Below are positions 34,904 to 42,781 of a stretch of 64,000 nt of DNA, piece by piece. The stretch is taken from assembly GCA_017459705.1 (NCBI GenBank), contig JAFUCJ010000003.1:111590-175589 (forward strand), in the 5' to 3' direction. The position numbers and the translations under genes were made by a program. The DNA is from Candidatus Saccharimonadota bacterium (lineage in GTDB: Bacteria > Patescibacteriota > Saccharimonadia > Saccharimonadales > Saccharimonadaceae). Under the pieces are notes generated by a model. The model searched no databases and was not told the DNA's origin. It worked only from the letters and a program-made list of their open reading frames with translations. The stretch's first letter is position 1. Each line of letters starts with the position of its first letter.

Positions 34904-35341
34904 TCATCTATTCGGAAATAGATACATAATCCACTTCTCAAAATTAGAATACTCCGGCGCCGTCGTTTCCTCCGTCACCTCTGCCACGACCTCATGTTTT
35001 TTCTTCGCTGCTTCACTGTTCTCCGGCAAATACACCATATGCTCCCCCGCAAGTTGCTTCCCCGCCAACTTGCGCGCCGCAAGCTCCTGATACTCTTCCG
35101 ATTTCAAATATTCATTTGTTAGTTCTGCCGTTTCTACTTCTACTTCCAGCAGTTGCAAGTTTTTTCGCTCCATATTCAGCCGCTCCGTCAACATCCAGTT
35201 CCGGTTCATCGCCTCAATCGACTGATACGTCCACGTCAAACACATCGCCACCGCCACCGCAAGCACAACATTCTCCGGCGTCAAAAAATCATGTTTCAAC
35301 CGGTATTTCAACTGCCGCACCTTATTTCGCGCTCCACTCAT
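34904..35341 (-). CDS. FtsB/DivIC-like septum protein
   Basis: 145 aa. A basic cytosolic start is followed by one transmembrane helix (PENVVLAVAVAMCLTWTYQSI, about residues 22-42). A coiled coil follows (LTERLNMERKNLQLLEVEVETAELTNEYLKSEEYQELAARKLAGKQLAGEH), whose end EYxELxARxxLG-type pattern is that of FtsB/DivIC (EExIEexARekLgmv). The C-terminal tail is acidic. It would bridge the cytosolic ring and periplasmic septal enzymes. Leaderless by TATAAT seven bases before the ATG. Divergent from tRNA-Ile. Confidence 0.7.
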   Translation of the reverse strand: MSGARNKVRQLKYRLKHDFLTPENVVLAVAVAMCLTWTYQSIEAMNRNWMLTERLNMERKNLQLLEVEVETAELTNEYLKSEEYQELAARKLAGKQLAGEHMVYLPENSEAAKKKHEVVAEVTEETTAPEYSNFEKWIMYLFPNR

Positions 35342-35380
35342 GCTTTATATTATATCATTTTTGTGATAAAATAAAACAAG

Positions 35381-35457
35381 CGGGGTATAGCTCAGTTGGT
35401 TAGAGCATGCGTCTTATACACGCAGTGTCCTTGGTTCGAATCCAAGTACCCCGACCA
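35381..35457 (+). tRNA. tRNA-Ile (anticodon TAT)
   Basis: Acceptor CGGGGTA/TACCCCG, D-arm GCTCAGTTGGTTAGAGC, anticodon loop CTTATAC giving TAT, T-loop GTTCGAATC, and encoded CCA. A directly encoded UAU anticodon means AUA can be read without TilS-modified CAU tRNA. Confidence 0.93.
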
Positions 35458-35468
35458 GATAATAAAAA

Positions 35469-35493
35469 ATACCGCCGAAGCGGTATCTTTTTT
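35469..35493 (+). terminator. Terminator of tRNA-Ile
   Basis: ATACCGC-CGAA-GCGGTAT stem followed by CTTTTTT. Confidence 0.88.
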
Positions 35494-35501
35494 GTTTTTA
35501 T

Positions 35502-35708
35502 TTAGGCCTTTTTCTTCAAGGTAAGGAACCCATTTCGTGGATTCTCATTCACCTCACGATCAGCTGGCAAGTCGCACGGAGTACCCTTACCGCCCTGAGC
35601 TTCTTTTGTAAAGAAATATATAGTCTGTGGTTTACCGCCACGCAAGGTCACTTCGGATTTGTGTAGATAGTATTTGATTCCCTTACTGTTAGTGTGTTCG
35701 TAAGCCAT
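35502..35708 (-). CDS. Small conserved-looking protein of unknown function
   Basis: 68 aa, mixed charge, with KYYLHKSEVTLRGGKPQTIYFF in the middle and CDLPADREVNENPRNGFLTLKK at the end; the second block resembles short conserved hypothetical proteins I associate with Patescibacteria. A single cysteine is present, and there is no membrane helix. The ATG has AAGGAGG ten bases upstream, and a promoter with TTGACA-17-TAAGAT (near 35741-35769, minus strand) drives it. Codon use and a strong ribosome-binding site suggest steady expression. Confidence 0.65.
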   Translation of the reverse strand: MAYEHTNSKGIKYYLHKSEVTLRGGKPQTIYFFTKEAQGGKGTPCDLPADREVNENPRNGFLTLKKKA

Positions 35709-35791
35709 TAGCTTCCTCCTTAGTTAGTATAATTCTATCTTATGACCCCCTTACGCAATTGTCAAGGGGTTTTTCTAGATTTTTTTCATTT

Positions 35792-36493
35792 TTAGATAAA
35801 CAACAGAGAAAGCCTAAGCACAATCCAAATCACTATTCTGATAAAAATTACAACAATAATCACAACCGTCAGCAATAGCAACGCACCCGTCAGCGTCGGA
35901 GCCCACACCGGCGAAGCGTAATTGCGTCGGTATAGCTCCGTCGACGGCAGACTCGCCGTAATCGTATCGTGTATTTCTCCTGCCGACGGATATTTTGCAA
36001 TCTCGCTCATCATACAATTCATATACCCAGGTGAAGCCCAGTTCCAACCATTTGCCCTTGCCTGCGCATCACATACCCCCGCCGCTAGTCCATAAACGTT
36101 CCCGTTCGGATTATTATCCGAAGTCATCTCATCTCTCGCCTTTTGAAGCGCTTTTGTCGCCGCCCTTATATACAGATGTTCAAGATAGAATGGACCCGTA
36201 CCAAACGTCACTCGTTGCACGCCGTTTTCTTCCACCACATTTATCACTACATCGTGAAATACAAACTCTTTCAACTCCGCCAAAGCCGCCGCCAACTTCT
36301 CATCATTCTCCTCCACATCCGCCGCAAGCACCGCATCACGAAGTTCCGTCATCCTAATATGGTTTTGCCTCAGCATAAAAGCATCCACAAACAGTAGCGG
36401 CACCAGAATCAAAAACAGCATCCAAGTCTTAATTTTCAGTTTCCACTTTCGCTGACTCAATTTTTGTTTGATTTTACCACCTAGTCCCGCCAT
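35792..36493 (-). CDS. Two-helix membrane protein next to pilin cluster
   Basis: 233 aa, family not recognised. An N-terminal basic stretch is followed by helix one (TWMLFLILVPLLFVDAFML, about residues 24-42). A presumably extracellular domain of about 155 residues has two cysteines (AAGVCDAQ, GYMNCMMSE) and the pattern NWASPGYMNCM. Helix two (WAPTLTGALLLLTVVIIVVIFIRIVIWIVL) is followed by a short tail. TATAAT-like sequence precedes the ATG closely. It could serve the pilus system beside it. Confidence 0.65.
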   Translation of the reverse strand: MAGLGGKIKQKLSQRKWKLKIKTWMLFLILVPLLFVDAFMLRQNHIRMTELRDAVLAADVEENDEKLAAALAELKEFVFHDVVINVVEENGVQRVTFGTGPFYLEHLYIRAATKALQKARDEMTSDNNPNGNVYGLAAGVCDAQARANGWNWASPGYMNCMMSEIAKYPSAGEIHDTITASLPSTELYRRNYASPVWAPTLTGALLLLTVVIIVVIFIRIVIWIVLRLSLLFI

Positions 36494-36550
36494 ATATAAT
36501 ATATATTATATACTACCACTCGCTTTTTTCCAATTTTTTTCAATTTTCGA

Positions 36551-36577
36551 TTAGCAGTATTGACAAACGAGTGCCAG
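36551..36577. promoter_or_regulatory. Degenerate CIRCE overlapping the dnaK -35
   Basis: TTAGCAGTA-N9-GAGTGCCAG: the right half is intact and the left half keeps TTAGCA. The spacer contains the dnaK -35 TTGACA. Confidence 0.6.
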
Positions 36578-36588
36578 TTTGCTACAAT
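36560..36588 (+). promoter_or_regulatory. dnaK promoter
   Basis: TTGACA (36560-36565), 17-bp spacer, TACAAT (36583-36588). The transcript would begin just before the second CIRCE. Confidence 0.85.
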
Positions 36589-36598
36589 AGATAGTAGA

Positions 36599-36625
36599 TT
36601 AGCACTCGATATCAACGAGTGCCAG
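36599..36625. promoter_or_regulatory. CIRCE element in the dnaK leader
   Basis: TTAGCACTC-N9-GAGTGCCAG, eight of nine paired positions, located between the -10 and the ribosome-binding site AAAGGAG. HrcA target. Confidence 0.92.
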
Positions 36626-36641
36626 TAAAGGAGTATAATAT

Positions 36642-38540
36642 ATGAGTAAAATTATCGGCATCGATCTCGGTACCACCAATAGCGCCTTCGCGTACATGGT
36701 TGCCGGCAAGCCAGAAGTCATCACTAATAGCGAAGGCGACCGCACTACCCCGTCCGTCGTCGCTGTCACCAAGAAGGGCGAGCGACTCGTCGGCAAAGTC
36801 GCCCAACGTCAACGCGTTACTAACCCTAAAAACACCATCTATGGCATCAAGCGTCTTATTGGCCGCAAATACGACGACAAAGAAGTCGAACGCGACCGCG
36901 AAATCAGCCCTTATAAAATCATCAAGAAGGGAAACGGTGTCGCCGTAGAGATGGACGGCAAAGAATACACCCCGGAGGAGATCTCCGCTATGGTGCTTTC
37001 CAAAATCAAAGCCGATGCCGAAGCCTTCCTCGGCGAAAAAGTCACCGAAGCCATCATTACCGTTCCGGCTTACTTCGACGACTCTCAGCGCCAAGCCACC
37101 AAGGATGCCGGCAAAATCGCTGGCCTTGAAGTCAAGCGCATTATCAACGAACCTACGGCCGCCGCTCTTGCCTATGGTCTAGAAAATAAAAAGGACGAAA
37201 AAATCGTCGTTTTCGACCTCGGTGGTGGTACTTTCGATGTTTCCGTCCTCGAACTTGGTGATGGCGTTTTTGAAGTAATGTCCACCAACGGTGACACCCA
37301 CCTCGGCGGCGAAGATTTCGACAATATCATCGTCAATTTCCTCGTCGACGAATTCAAAAAAGAATCCGGTATCGACATCAAGGGCGACGCCGCCGCCATG
37401 CAGCGCGTCAAGGACGAAGCCGAGAAAGCCAAAAAGGAATTATCCAGCAGCACTTCTACCGACATCAATCTTCCATTCTTGTCGGCTGACGCTGACGGAC
37501 CGAAGCACTTCGAATACACCCTGACCCGCGCCAAGCTCGAAGAACTCGTTTCCCCACTTCTCGACCGTCTTGCCGAACCAGTCGAGAAAGCTCTCAAAGA
37601 CGCCAAATTGAAGACTTCCGACATCAACGAAATCGTCATGGTCGGTGGTATGACTCGTATGCCAGCTGTCGTCGAAAAAGTTAAGTCCATTTTCGGCAAA
37701 GACCCGATGCAGGGCGTCAACCCGGATGAAGTCGTGGCCGTCGGTGCCGCCATCCAGGGTGGTGTCCTCCAAGGCGACGTCAAAGACGTACTGCTTCTCG
37801 ATGTCACTCCACTCACTCTCGGCATCGAAACCATGGGTGGCGTCCGTACTCCACTTATCGATCGCAACACTACTATCCCGACGAGCAAATCCGAAGTCTT
37901 TTCTACGGCTTCCGATAATCAACCCCAGGTCGAAATCCACGTCCTTCAAGGCGAGCGCGAATTCGCCAAGGACAACAAATCTCTCGGCCGTTTCATTCTC
38001 GACGGCATCGCGCCAGCTCCGCGCGGCGTGCCGCAAATCGAAGTCACCTTTAACCTCGACGCCAACGGTATCTTGAACGTCACCGCAAAGGACAAAGGCA
38101 CCGGCAAGGAACAATCCATCACAATCCAGAACTCTGGCAATATGAGCAAGGATGACATCGAAAAGGCTAGACAAGAAGCCGAAATGTACGCCGACGAAGA
38201 CAAGAAAAAGCGTGAAACCATCGACGTCAAGAATCACCTCGAAAACGCCATCTATCAGGCCGAAAAAATGCCCGACGAATACAAAGACAAGATTAGTGAC
38301 GACGACAAAGAAACCATCAAAAAAGCCGTCGAGGAAGCCAAAAAAGCCCTAAACGACGAGTCAGCCGACAAAGACAAACTCGAAGCTGCCGCCAAGGAAC
38401 TTTCCGACAAAATCATGCCCATCGGCGCCAAGATGTATCAGGAAGCCGCCAAGGACAATTCTAAGTCTGACGACTCATCTGATAAATCAGGCAAATCCGA
38501 CAAAGACGAGCCCGTCGAAGGTGAAGTCGTAGACAAATAA
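36642..38540 (+). CDS. dnaK: Molecular chaperone DnaK
   Basis: DnaK (Hsp70) binds unfolded segments in an ATP cycle driven by DnaJ and GrpE. The evidence is [16 protein letters not shown] at residue 4, [17 protein letters not shown] near residue 138, [18 protein letters not shown] near residue 190, [12 protein letters not shown] near residue 331, the substrate-binding domain with [17 protein letters not shown] near residue 384, a helical lid, and an acidic tail ending PVEGEVVDK. Length 632 aa, complete. AAAGGAG precedes the ATG. It stands alone: grpE is with hrcA 11 kb away and no dnaJ is in the window. Confidence 0.99.
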   Translation: MSKIIGIDLGTTNSAFAYMVAGKPEVITNSEGDRTTPSVVAVTKKGERLVGKVAQRQRVTNPKNTIYGIKRLIGRKYDDKEVERDREISPYKIIKKGNGVAVEMDGKEYTPEEISAMVLSKIKADAEAFLGEKVTEAIITVPAYFDDSQRQATKDAGKIAGLEVKRIINEPTAAALAYGLENKKDEKIVVFDLGGGTFDVSVLELGDGVFEVMSTNGDTHLGGEDFDNIIVNFLVDEFKKESGIDIKGDAAAMQRVKDEAEKAKKELSSSTSTDINLPFLSADADGPKHFEYTLTRAKLEELVSPLLDRLAEPVEKALKDAKLKTSDINEIVMVGGMTRMPAVVEKVKSIFGKDPMQGVNPDEVVAVGAAIQGGVLQGDVKDVLLLDVTPLTLGIETMGGVRTPLIDRNTTIPTSKSEVFSTASDNQPQVEIHVLQGEREFAKDNKSLGRFILDGIAPAPRGVPQIEVTFNLDANGILNVTAKDKGTGKEQSITIQNSGNMSKDDIEKARQEAEMYADEDKKKRETIDVKNHLENAIYQAEKMPDEYKDKISDDDKETIKKAVEEAKKALNDESADKDKLEAAAKELSDKIMPIGAKMYQEAAKDNSKSDDSSDKSGKSDKDEPVEGEVVDK

Positions 38541-38550
38541 TCTACTCTAT

Positions 38551-38583
38551 AAAAGCAGGGTCCAGTGCGACCCTGCTTTTTAC
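38551..38583 (+). terminator. dnaK terminator
   Basis: AAAAGCAGGGTC/GACCCTGCTTTT stem (12 bp) with a six-base loop and a T-run. Confidence 0.92.
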
Positions 38584-38649
38584 GCCACTGCATCGCTACA
38601 CCGTCACACTACCCTTCCCTAAAAGCACAAAATATGCTATAATAATCTT

Positions 38650-39525
38650 ATGAAAATTGTTTTTCCCGAGCTCATCGAGAATCCTGTCGCACGCGAAGCC
38701 GCCGCACACTTTCCTGATATCGACTGGCTTACCGCCGACAATCTCGATTCTGCCGTCGAAATGGTTAAATCCGGCGTCGCCGATTCTATGGTTTCTGGCC
38801 TCGACTATTCATCCCGGGATGTTGTCGTCGCTTTCAAAAATCACCTCCCTCTCGCGTCCAATTATTTTTCTAGTTGTTTTATCTGTGAACATCCCACAGA
38901 CGACACCCATCTCACCCTCGCCGACGGTGGCATCAATAAACAGCCCACCGCCGAGCAACTATACACTATCGTCGAAGATACCGCCATCACTCACACCGAC
39001 TATTTCGGAGAATCGCCGCGTATCGCCATGCTATCCTATTCCACTTACGGCTCCGGCGGCAAAAACCCTGATCTCGACAAAATCCACACCGTCATCGAGA
39101 AAATCCGCAACCATCATCCCGACTGGACTATTGACGGCGAAATGCAACTCGACGCCGCCACCCGCCCCGAAGTCGCCACTAAAAAGATTCCAGACTCACC
39201 ATTACGCGGTACTGCCAATATCCTCATCACTCCAGACCTCAATTCTGGCAACATCCTCTACAAATCTCTCGAACATTTCGGCGGTTTCACCATAGCCGGC
39301 CCCATCATCCAAGGCTTCACCGTTCCCCTCGCCGATCTCTCTCGCGGCAGCACCATAGCAGATGTCAAATTGACTATCGATGTGATTAGAATGTTGCTTT
39401 CTCGGGACCATACGCGACAACGCAACGAAGCGAGTGAATCCAGAGCTTGCTCTGGATTCCGAGCAAGGCAGCGGTGTCTGGAGAACCCAAGACAACGGGA
39501 GCGGAACGAGCGAGGAGCCCCGTAA
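38650..39525 (+). CDS. Phosphate acetyl/butyryltransferase-like protein with element-coded tail
   Basis: The first 250 residues match the C-terminal domain of phosphate acetyltransferase: SYSTYGSGGKNPD near residue 129, DGEMQLDAATRPEV near residue 160, SPLRGTANILITPDLNSGNILYK near residue 183, and GPIIQGFTVPLADLSRGS near residue 218. This family moves acetyl groups between CoA and phosphate, usually with acetate kinase. TATAAT six bases before the ATG makes it leaderless. The last 38 or so residues (from about SRDHTRQRNEAS) are Arg/Glu/Ser-rich and coded by a palindromic element, so the natural stop has been lost. Whether the enzyme is active is uncertain. Confidence 0.8.
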   Translation: MKIVFPELIENPVAREAAAHFPDIDWLTADNLDSAVEMVKSGVADSMVSGLDYSSRDVVVAFKNHLPLASNYFSSCFICEHPTDDTHLTLADGGINKQPTAEQLYTIVEDTAITHTDYFGESPRIAMLSYSTYGSGGKNPDLDKIHTVIEKIRNHHPDWTIDGEMQLDAATRPEVATKKIPDSPLRGTANILITPDLNSGNILYKSLEHFGGFTIAGPIIQGFTVPLADLSRGSTIADVKLTIDVIRMLLSRDHTRQRNEASESRACSGFRARQRCLENPRQRERNERGAP

Positions 39526-39560
39526 CGACGGGCGCGACGAAGCGCGTCCCGAAAAGTAAC
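39398..39560. repeat. Composite palindromic element at the 3' end of the phosphotransacetylase-like gene
   Basis: Outer arms CTTTCTCGGGAC and GTCCCGAAAAG enclose several hairpins: AATCCAGAGC-TT-GCTCTGGATT (perfect), ACGGG/CCCGT, and GGGCGCG-ACGAA-GCGCGTCCC. It supplies the gene's last codons and stop and reaches the glmM ribosome-binding site region. Confidence 0.75.
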
Positions 39561-39581
39561 ATTTAATCACAAAGGAGCAAC

Positions 39582-40916
39582 ATGAAATATTTCGGCACTG
39601 ACGGCATCCGCAGGGAAGCCAGCCAATTCACCCCAGAGTTCATCACCAAAATCATCGCCGGCCTCGCCGACTACGCTAATACCATCATCACCGACCGCCC
39701 GGCAAAAGTCCTCATCGGTGGTGACACGCGCGAATCTACCGAATGGATTCTGACAGATCTCGCCGCCGCCCTCGAGACTTTCGGCTTCGATTATGCTTCC
39801 GTCGACGTTCTCCCGACCCCCGCTATCAATTATTGTTTCTATCAAATGGGCTTCGATTTTGCTATCGACGTCACTGCCTCGCACAACTCTTTTATCGACA
39901 ACGGCATCAAGATTTTTGAGCGCGGCGACACATCTGGCATCAAATTAGGTGAGCAAGGTTGCACCGCTATCGAATCTTCCTTAATTTCCGACCATACCTA
40001 CACCCTCATTTCCCCTACCGATCGCGCCAGCCTGCATACCGACGCCCTCGCCCTCTACGCTGAACATCTCCGTAATTATCTCGGCGACGTCAGTTTTGCC
40101 AATCTCAAAATTGGCCTCGACTGCGCCAACGGCGCCACCTCTGTCATCAACAAACAAATCTTCGAAGCCCTCGGCGCCAAAGTCGAACTTATCAGCGCCA
40201 ACTCCTCGTATGGCCGCCTTATCAACGAAAACTGCGGCTCCACCCATCTCGAACAACTCAAATCTCTTGTCCGCGAAAACAACCTTGATTTCGGTGTCGC
40301 TTACGATGGCGATGGCGATCGTTGTCTTCTCATAGATCATGCAGGCCACACCATCACCGGCGACGAAATTATCGCTATCATCGCAAACTATTTACATCTA
40401 GACAGTATCGCAGTTACCGTCATGAGCAATCAAGGCCTTCTCAACTGGGCAGCAGAGAACCACATCCATACCGAAATCACCTCTGTTGGCGACAGCAACG
40501 TTGCCGCCGCTATGCGCACTCATCATATTCAACTCGGCGGCGAGGAATCAGGCCACATTATTCTCCCAGGCGAACCTACCGGCGACGGCATTTTGACGAG
40601 CCTCTTAGTCACCAAAATCATCTCCGAAACCGACAACTCTCTGCACGACCTCGCCAACATCTTCACCAAACTCCCCACAGTCTCCCTCACTATCCCCGCC
40701 ACCGACGCACAAAAAGAGGCGGTACGTCAAAATCCCGCCATTACTTCCATTATATCACATTTTGAGGAGAAAGTCAATAGAGTCAGCGGTCGCCTCCTCG
40801 TCCGCCCCTCAGGTACCGAACCCAAGATTCGTATCACCCTCTGGGGAACTGACGAAACTATCATCACCGAACTAGCTAACGAATTGAAGGAAGAATTATG
40901 CAAATCACTAAACTAA
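39582..40916 (+). CDS. glmM: Phosphoglucosamine mutase GlmM
   Basis: GlmM converts glucosamine 6-phosphate to glucosamine 1-phosphate for UDP-GlcNAc. The start KYFGTDGIRREA is typical; the catalytic phosphoserine lies in DVTASHNSFIDNGIKIF near residue 90; the metal-binding loop is AYDGDGDRCLLID near residue 235; the sugar loop is GGEESGHII near residue 318; and the phosphate-binding end is VRPSGTEPKIRI near residue 408. Length 444 aa, normal. AAAGGAG precedes the ATG. It overlaps the following GNAT gene by 19 bases. Works with GlmS (47037) in this window. Confidence 0.97.
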   Translation: MKYFGTDGIRREASQFTPEFITKIIAGLADYANTIITDRPAKVLIGGDTRESTEWILTDLAAALETFGFDYASVDVLPTPAINYCFYQMGFDFAIDVTASHNSFIDNGIKIFERGDTSGIKLGEQGCTAIESSLISDHTYTLISPTDRASLHTDALALYAEHLRNYLGDVSFANLKIGLDCANGATSVINKQIFEALGAKVELISANSSYGRLINENCGSTHLEQLKSLVRENNLDFGVAYDGDGDRCLLIDHAGHTITGDEIIAIIANYLHLDSIAVTVMSNQGLLNWAAENHIHTEITSVGDSNVAAAMRTHHIQLGGEESGHIILPGEPTGDGILTSLLVTKIISETDNSLHDLANIFTKLPTVSLTIPATDAQKEAVRQNPAITSIISHFEEKVNRVSGRLLVRPSGTEPKIRITLWGTDETIITELANELKEELCKSLN

Positions 40917-41371
40917 CCAAATACGACCCAGCAACCGCTACCCGCATTAGGGAATTACTGATTCAGCTCTCTCGTTCGGGTAAAGACCGCGGGGAAATCC
41001 CCCGCGAATGGTTCGAGGATCTCATCGCTTCCCCTTTTCATGACATGCTCCTCGCCATCGACGACACCGACAAATCCGCTCCCGAATCTGCCGAGCTAGG
41101 CGGACATCTCGTCGGCATCGCCACCCTTTCAGCCATCATGGGGCCTATCGTCCGTCGCCTCGCCTACCTCGAAGATTTCGTCACCGACGAATCCGTTCGC
41201 GGCCAAGGCGTCGGCTCTCTCCTCTGGGCCGCTATGCTAGACTGGTCTCGCGAACATCAGTGCACCGAGCTCAATTTCACTTCCGGCTCCGGCCGCGAAG
41301 CCGCCTGGGCCTTCTACCAGAAAAAAGGCGCCGAAATCTACGACACCAATTTCTTCCGCTACAAACTCTAG
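40898..41371 (+). CDS. GNAT-family N-acetyltransferase
   Basis: 157 aa. The acetyl-CoA-binding block is VTDESVRGQGVGSLLWAAMLDWSREH near residue 93 (R/Q-x-x-G-x-G/A form), with the C-terminal beta strand pattern NFTSGSGREAAWAFYQKKGAEIYDTNFFRYKL. The substrate is unknown. Because it overlaps glmM by 19 bases, with GAAGGAAG in glmM before its ATG, it may act on an amino sugar, but this is inference from position only. Confidence 0.85.
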   Translation: MQITKLTKYDPATATRIRELLIQLSRSGKDRGEIPREWFEDLIASPFHDMLLAIDDTDKSAPESAELGGHLVGIATLSAIMGPIVRRLAYLEDFVTDESVRGQGVGSLLWAAMLDWSREHQCTELNFTSGSGREAAWAFYQKKGAEIYDTNFFRYKL

Positions 41372-41393
41372 TTGTCCCACCCCGCTAGGCCGA

Positions 41394-42581
41394 CTACTCC
41401 ATTAACCAGTCCGCAATATCCACCACCCTAATTCCTTCATGCAAGTATTCTGGATGACGCGTCCTAGCAAGCAATATCTTCGGGTATGCATCGTTTATTG
41501 CTAGCAATGATTTTACCTCTCGCGCAAATGTCGCCGGCTCGCTTATATCGTACGATACTTGCACATAAAATTTTTCATCTCGCTTCTTCGCCACGAAATC
41601 CACCTCTGCACCTCTAAGCGTCCCTACATATATTTCATATCCGCGCCGCAGCAGCTCAATCGCCACAATATTCTCATATACTTTGCCGTAATCCGGAATA
41701 CGCGTTCCCAGTTTCGCAAACTTAAAAACATGGTCAGATAAGAAATATTTATCCTGCGACGCTAGATACTGCTTCCCAGTAATATCATAACGCCGCACTT
41801 TATAAAACGCGTATGCTCTACACAGATATTCCACATACATCCCCACCGTACTATGGTGACTCTCACCAGTCTTAGAATTCAAAGTGTCTGCAATATTGCG
41901 AATGGAAGTCTGCTTGGAAATATTGCTCAGCATAAAATCACTCACCGCCTCAAGCAGAGCGGTATTCTTAATATTATACTTCTTCTGAATATCTCGCATA
42001 ATCAGCGTATCATATATATCACCAATATAATTGTACTTTTGTTCCATCGTATCATACGCATACGAACCAGCCAGCCCGCCCTCCATCACATAATCTTCAA
42101 AATTCACTTCCCGCCCCACCATGTCATAATATTCTTTATACTCCTTGTACGAAAAGGGGAATACCTCTATACTATAAGTTCTGCCAGTAAATAGCGTCGC
42201 AAGGTCGCTACTGAGCAAGAAAGCATTGGATCCAGTCAAATAAATATTGTACTTCTTAGTATCGTACAGACTATTAATCGCCAGTTCAAATCCTTCACAC
42301 ATCTGCACTTCATCTATCATCAAATAATTCACCTTACCTGACATATAATGCTCCTCTGCATACTGGTACAGAGCATGGTATTCAAGCAACTGTTCAAAAT
42401 CAAACGAAGTCAATTTAATATAAATAATATTCACATTGGCCTCATTTTGCAATAAATAATCCCGAAAAGCCTCTAAGAGCACCGACTTACCGCTCCGCCG
42501 CACTCCAGTAATCACTTTAATATCCGGCGCCTTACTCACCGAGATCATTTCGTCCAGATAGTTACGCTTCAATAAATCCAT
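41394..42581 (-). CDS. AAA-type ATPase with DUF4143 domain, second copy
   Basis: 395 aa. ATPase domain with GVRRSGKSVLLEAF near residue 26 and LMIDEVQMCEGFELAINSL as Walker B near residue 89. Then sensor ITGSNAFLLSSD-like (LTGSNAFLLSSDLATLFTGRTY) and C-terminal DUF4143 with VDFVAKKRDEKFYVQVSYD, which carries a nuclease-like D-x(n)-Q-x-K-like spacing. The start at 42581 (MDLLKRNY) is set by AAAGGAG eight bases upstream. It belongs to a different subgroup from the copy at 3448. Two 29-bp direct repeats lie upstream. Confidence 0.87.
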   Translation of the reverse strand: MDLLKRNYLDEMISVSKAPDIKVITGVRRSGKSVLLEAFRDYLLQNEANVNIIYIKLTSFDFEQLLEYHALYQYAEEHYMSGKVNYLMIDEVQMCEGFELAINSLYDTKKYNIYLTGSNAFLLSSDLATLFTGRTYSIEVFPFSYKEYKEYYDMVGREVNFEDYVMEGGLAGSYAYDTMEQKYNYIGDIYDTLIMRDIQKKYNIKNTALLEAVSDFMLSNISKQTSIRNIADTLNSKTGESHHSTVGMYVEYLCRAYAFYKVRRYDITGKQYLASQDKYFLSDHVFKFAKLGTRIPDYGKVYENIVAIELLRRGYEIYVGTLRGAEVDFVAKKRDEKFYVQVSYDISEPATFAREVKSLLAINDAYPKILLARTRHPEYLHEGIRVVDIADWLME

Positions 42582-42629
42582 ATTGCTCCTTTCATCCACC
42601 AGTATAACACAAAACTTCAATTTTTACAA

Positions 42630-42709
42630 TTTTGGCGTGCGGAACCACCATTCCATCCGCCAAAATCCCAAAAAATGCATTTTTGGCGCATAGTACCACC
42701 ATTTCATCC
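42630..42709. repeat. Two 29-bp direct repeats before the second DUF4143 ATPase
   Basis: 42630-42658 and 42681-42709 share TTTTGGCG at the left and ACCACCATT-CATCC at the right, 51 bp apart. They lie between the ATPase start and the terminator of the next gene, where its promoter must be. Confidence 0.65.
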
Positions 42710-42740
42710 ACTACATATACAGCAACTAAAATCATAATCC

Positions 42741-42778
42741 AAGAAAAATCCGGAAACCGCGCTTTTCGGATTTTTCTT
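42741..42778 (-). terminator. Terminator of the O-antigen-ligase-like gene
   Basis: Perfect 12-bp arms AAGAAAAATCCG and CGGATTTTTCTT with a 14-base loop, four bases past the stop at 42782. Confidence 0.88.
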
Positions 42779-42781
42779 CGT

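Noticed and set aside
35747..35771. Terminator CCCCTT/AAGGGG with T-run on the plus strand
   Set aside because: It overlaps the minus-strand promoter TTGACA of the 68-aa gene and no plus-strand gene lies between it and the tRNA-Ile terminator, so it may be coincidental.
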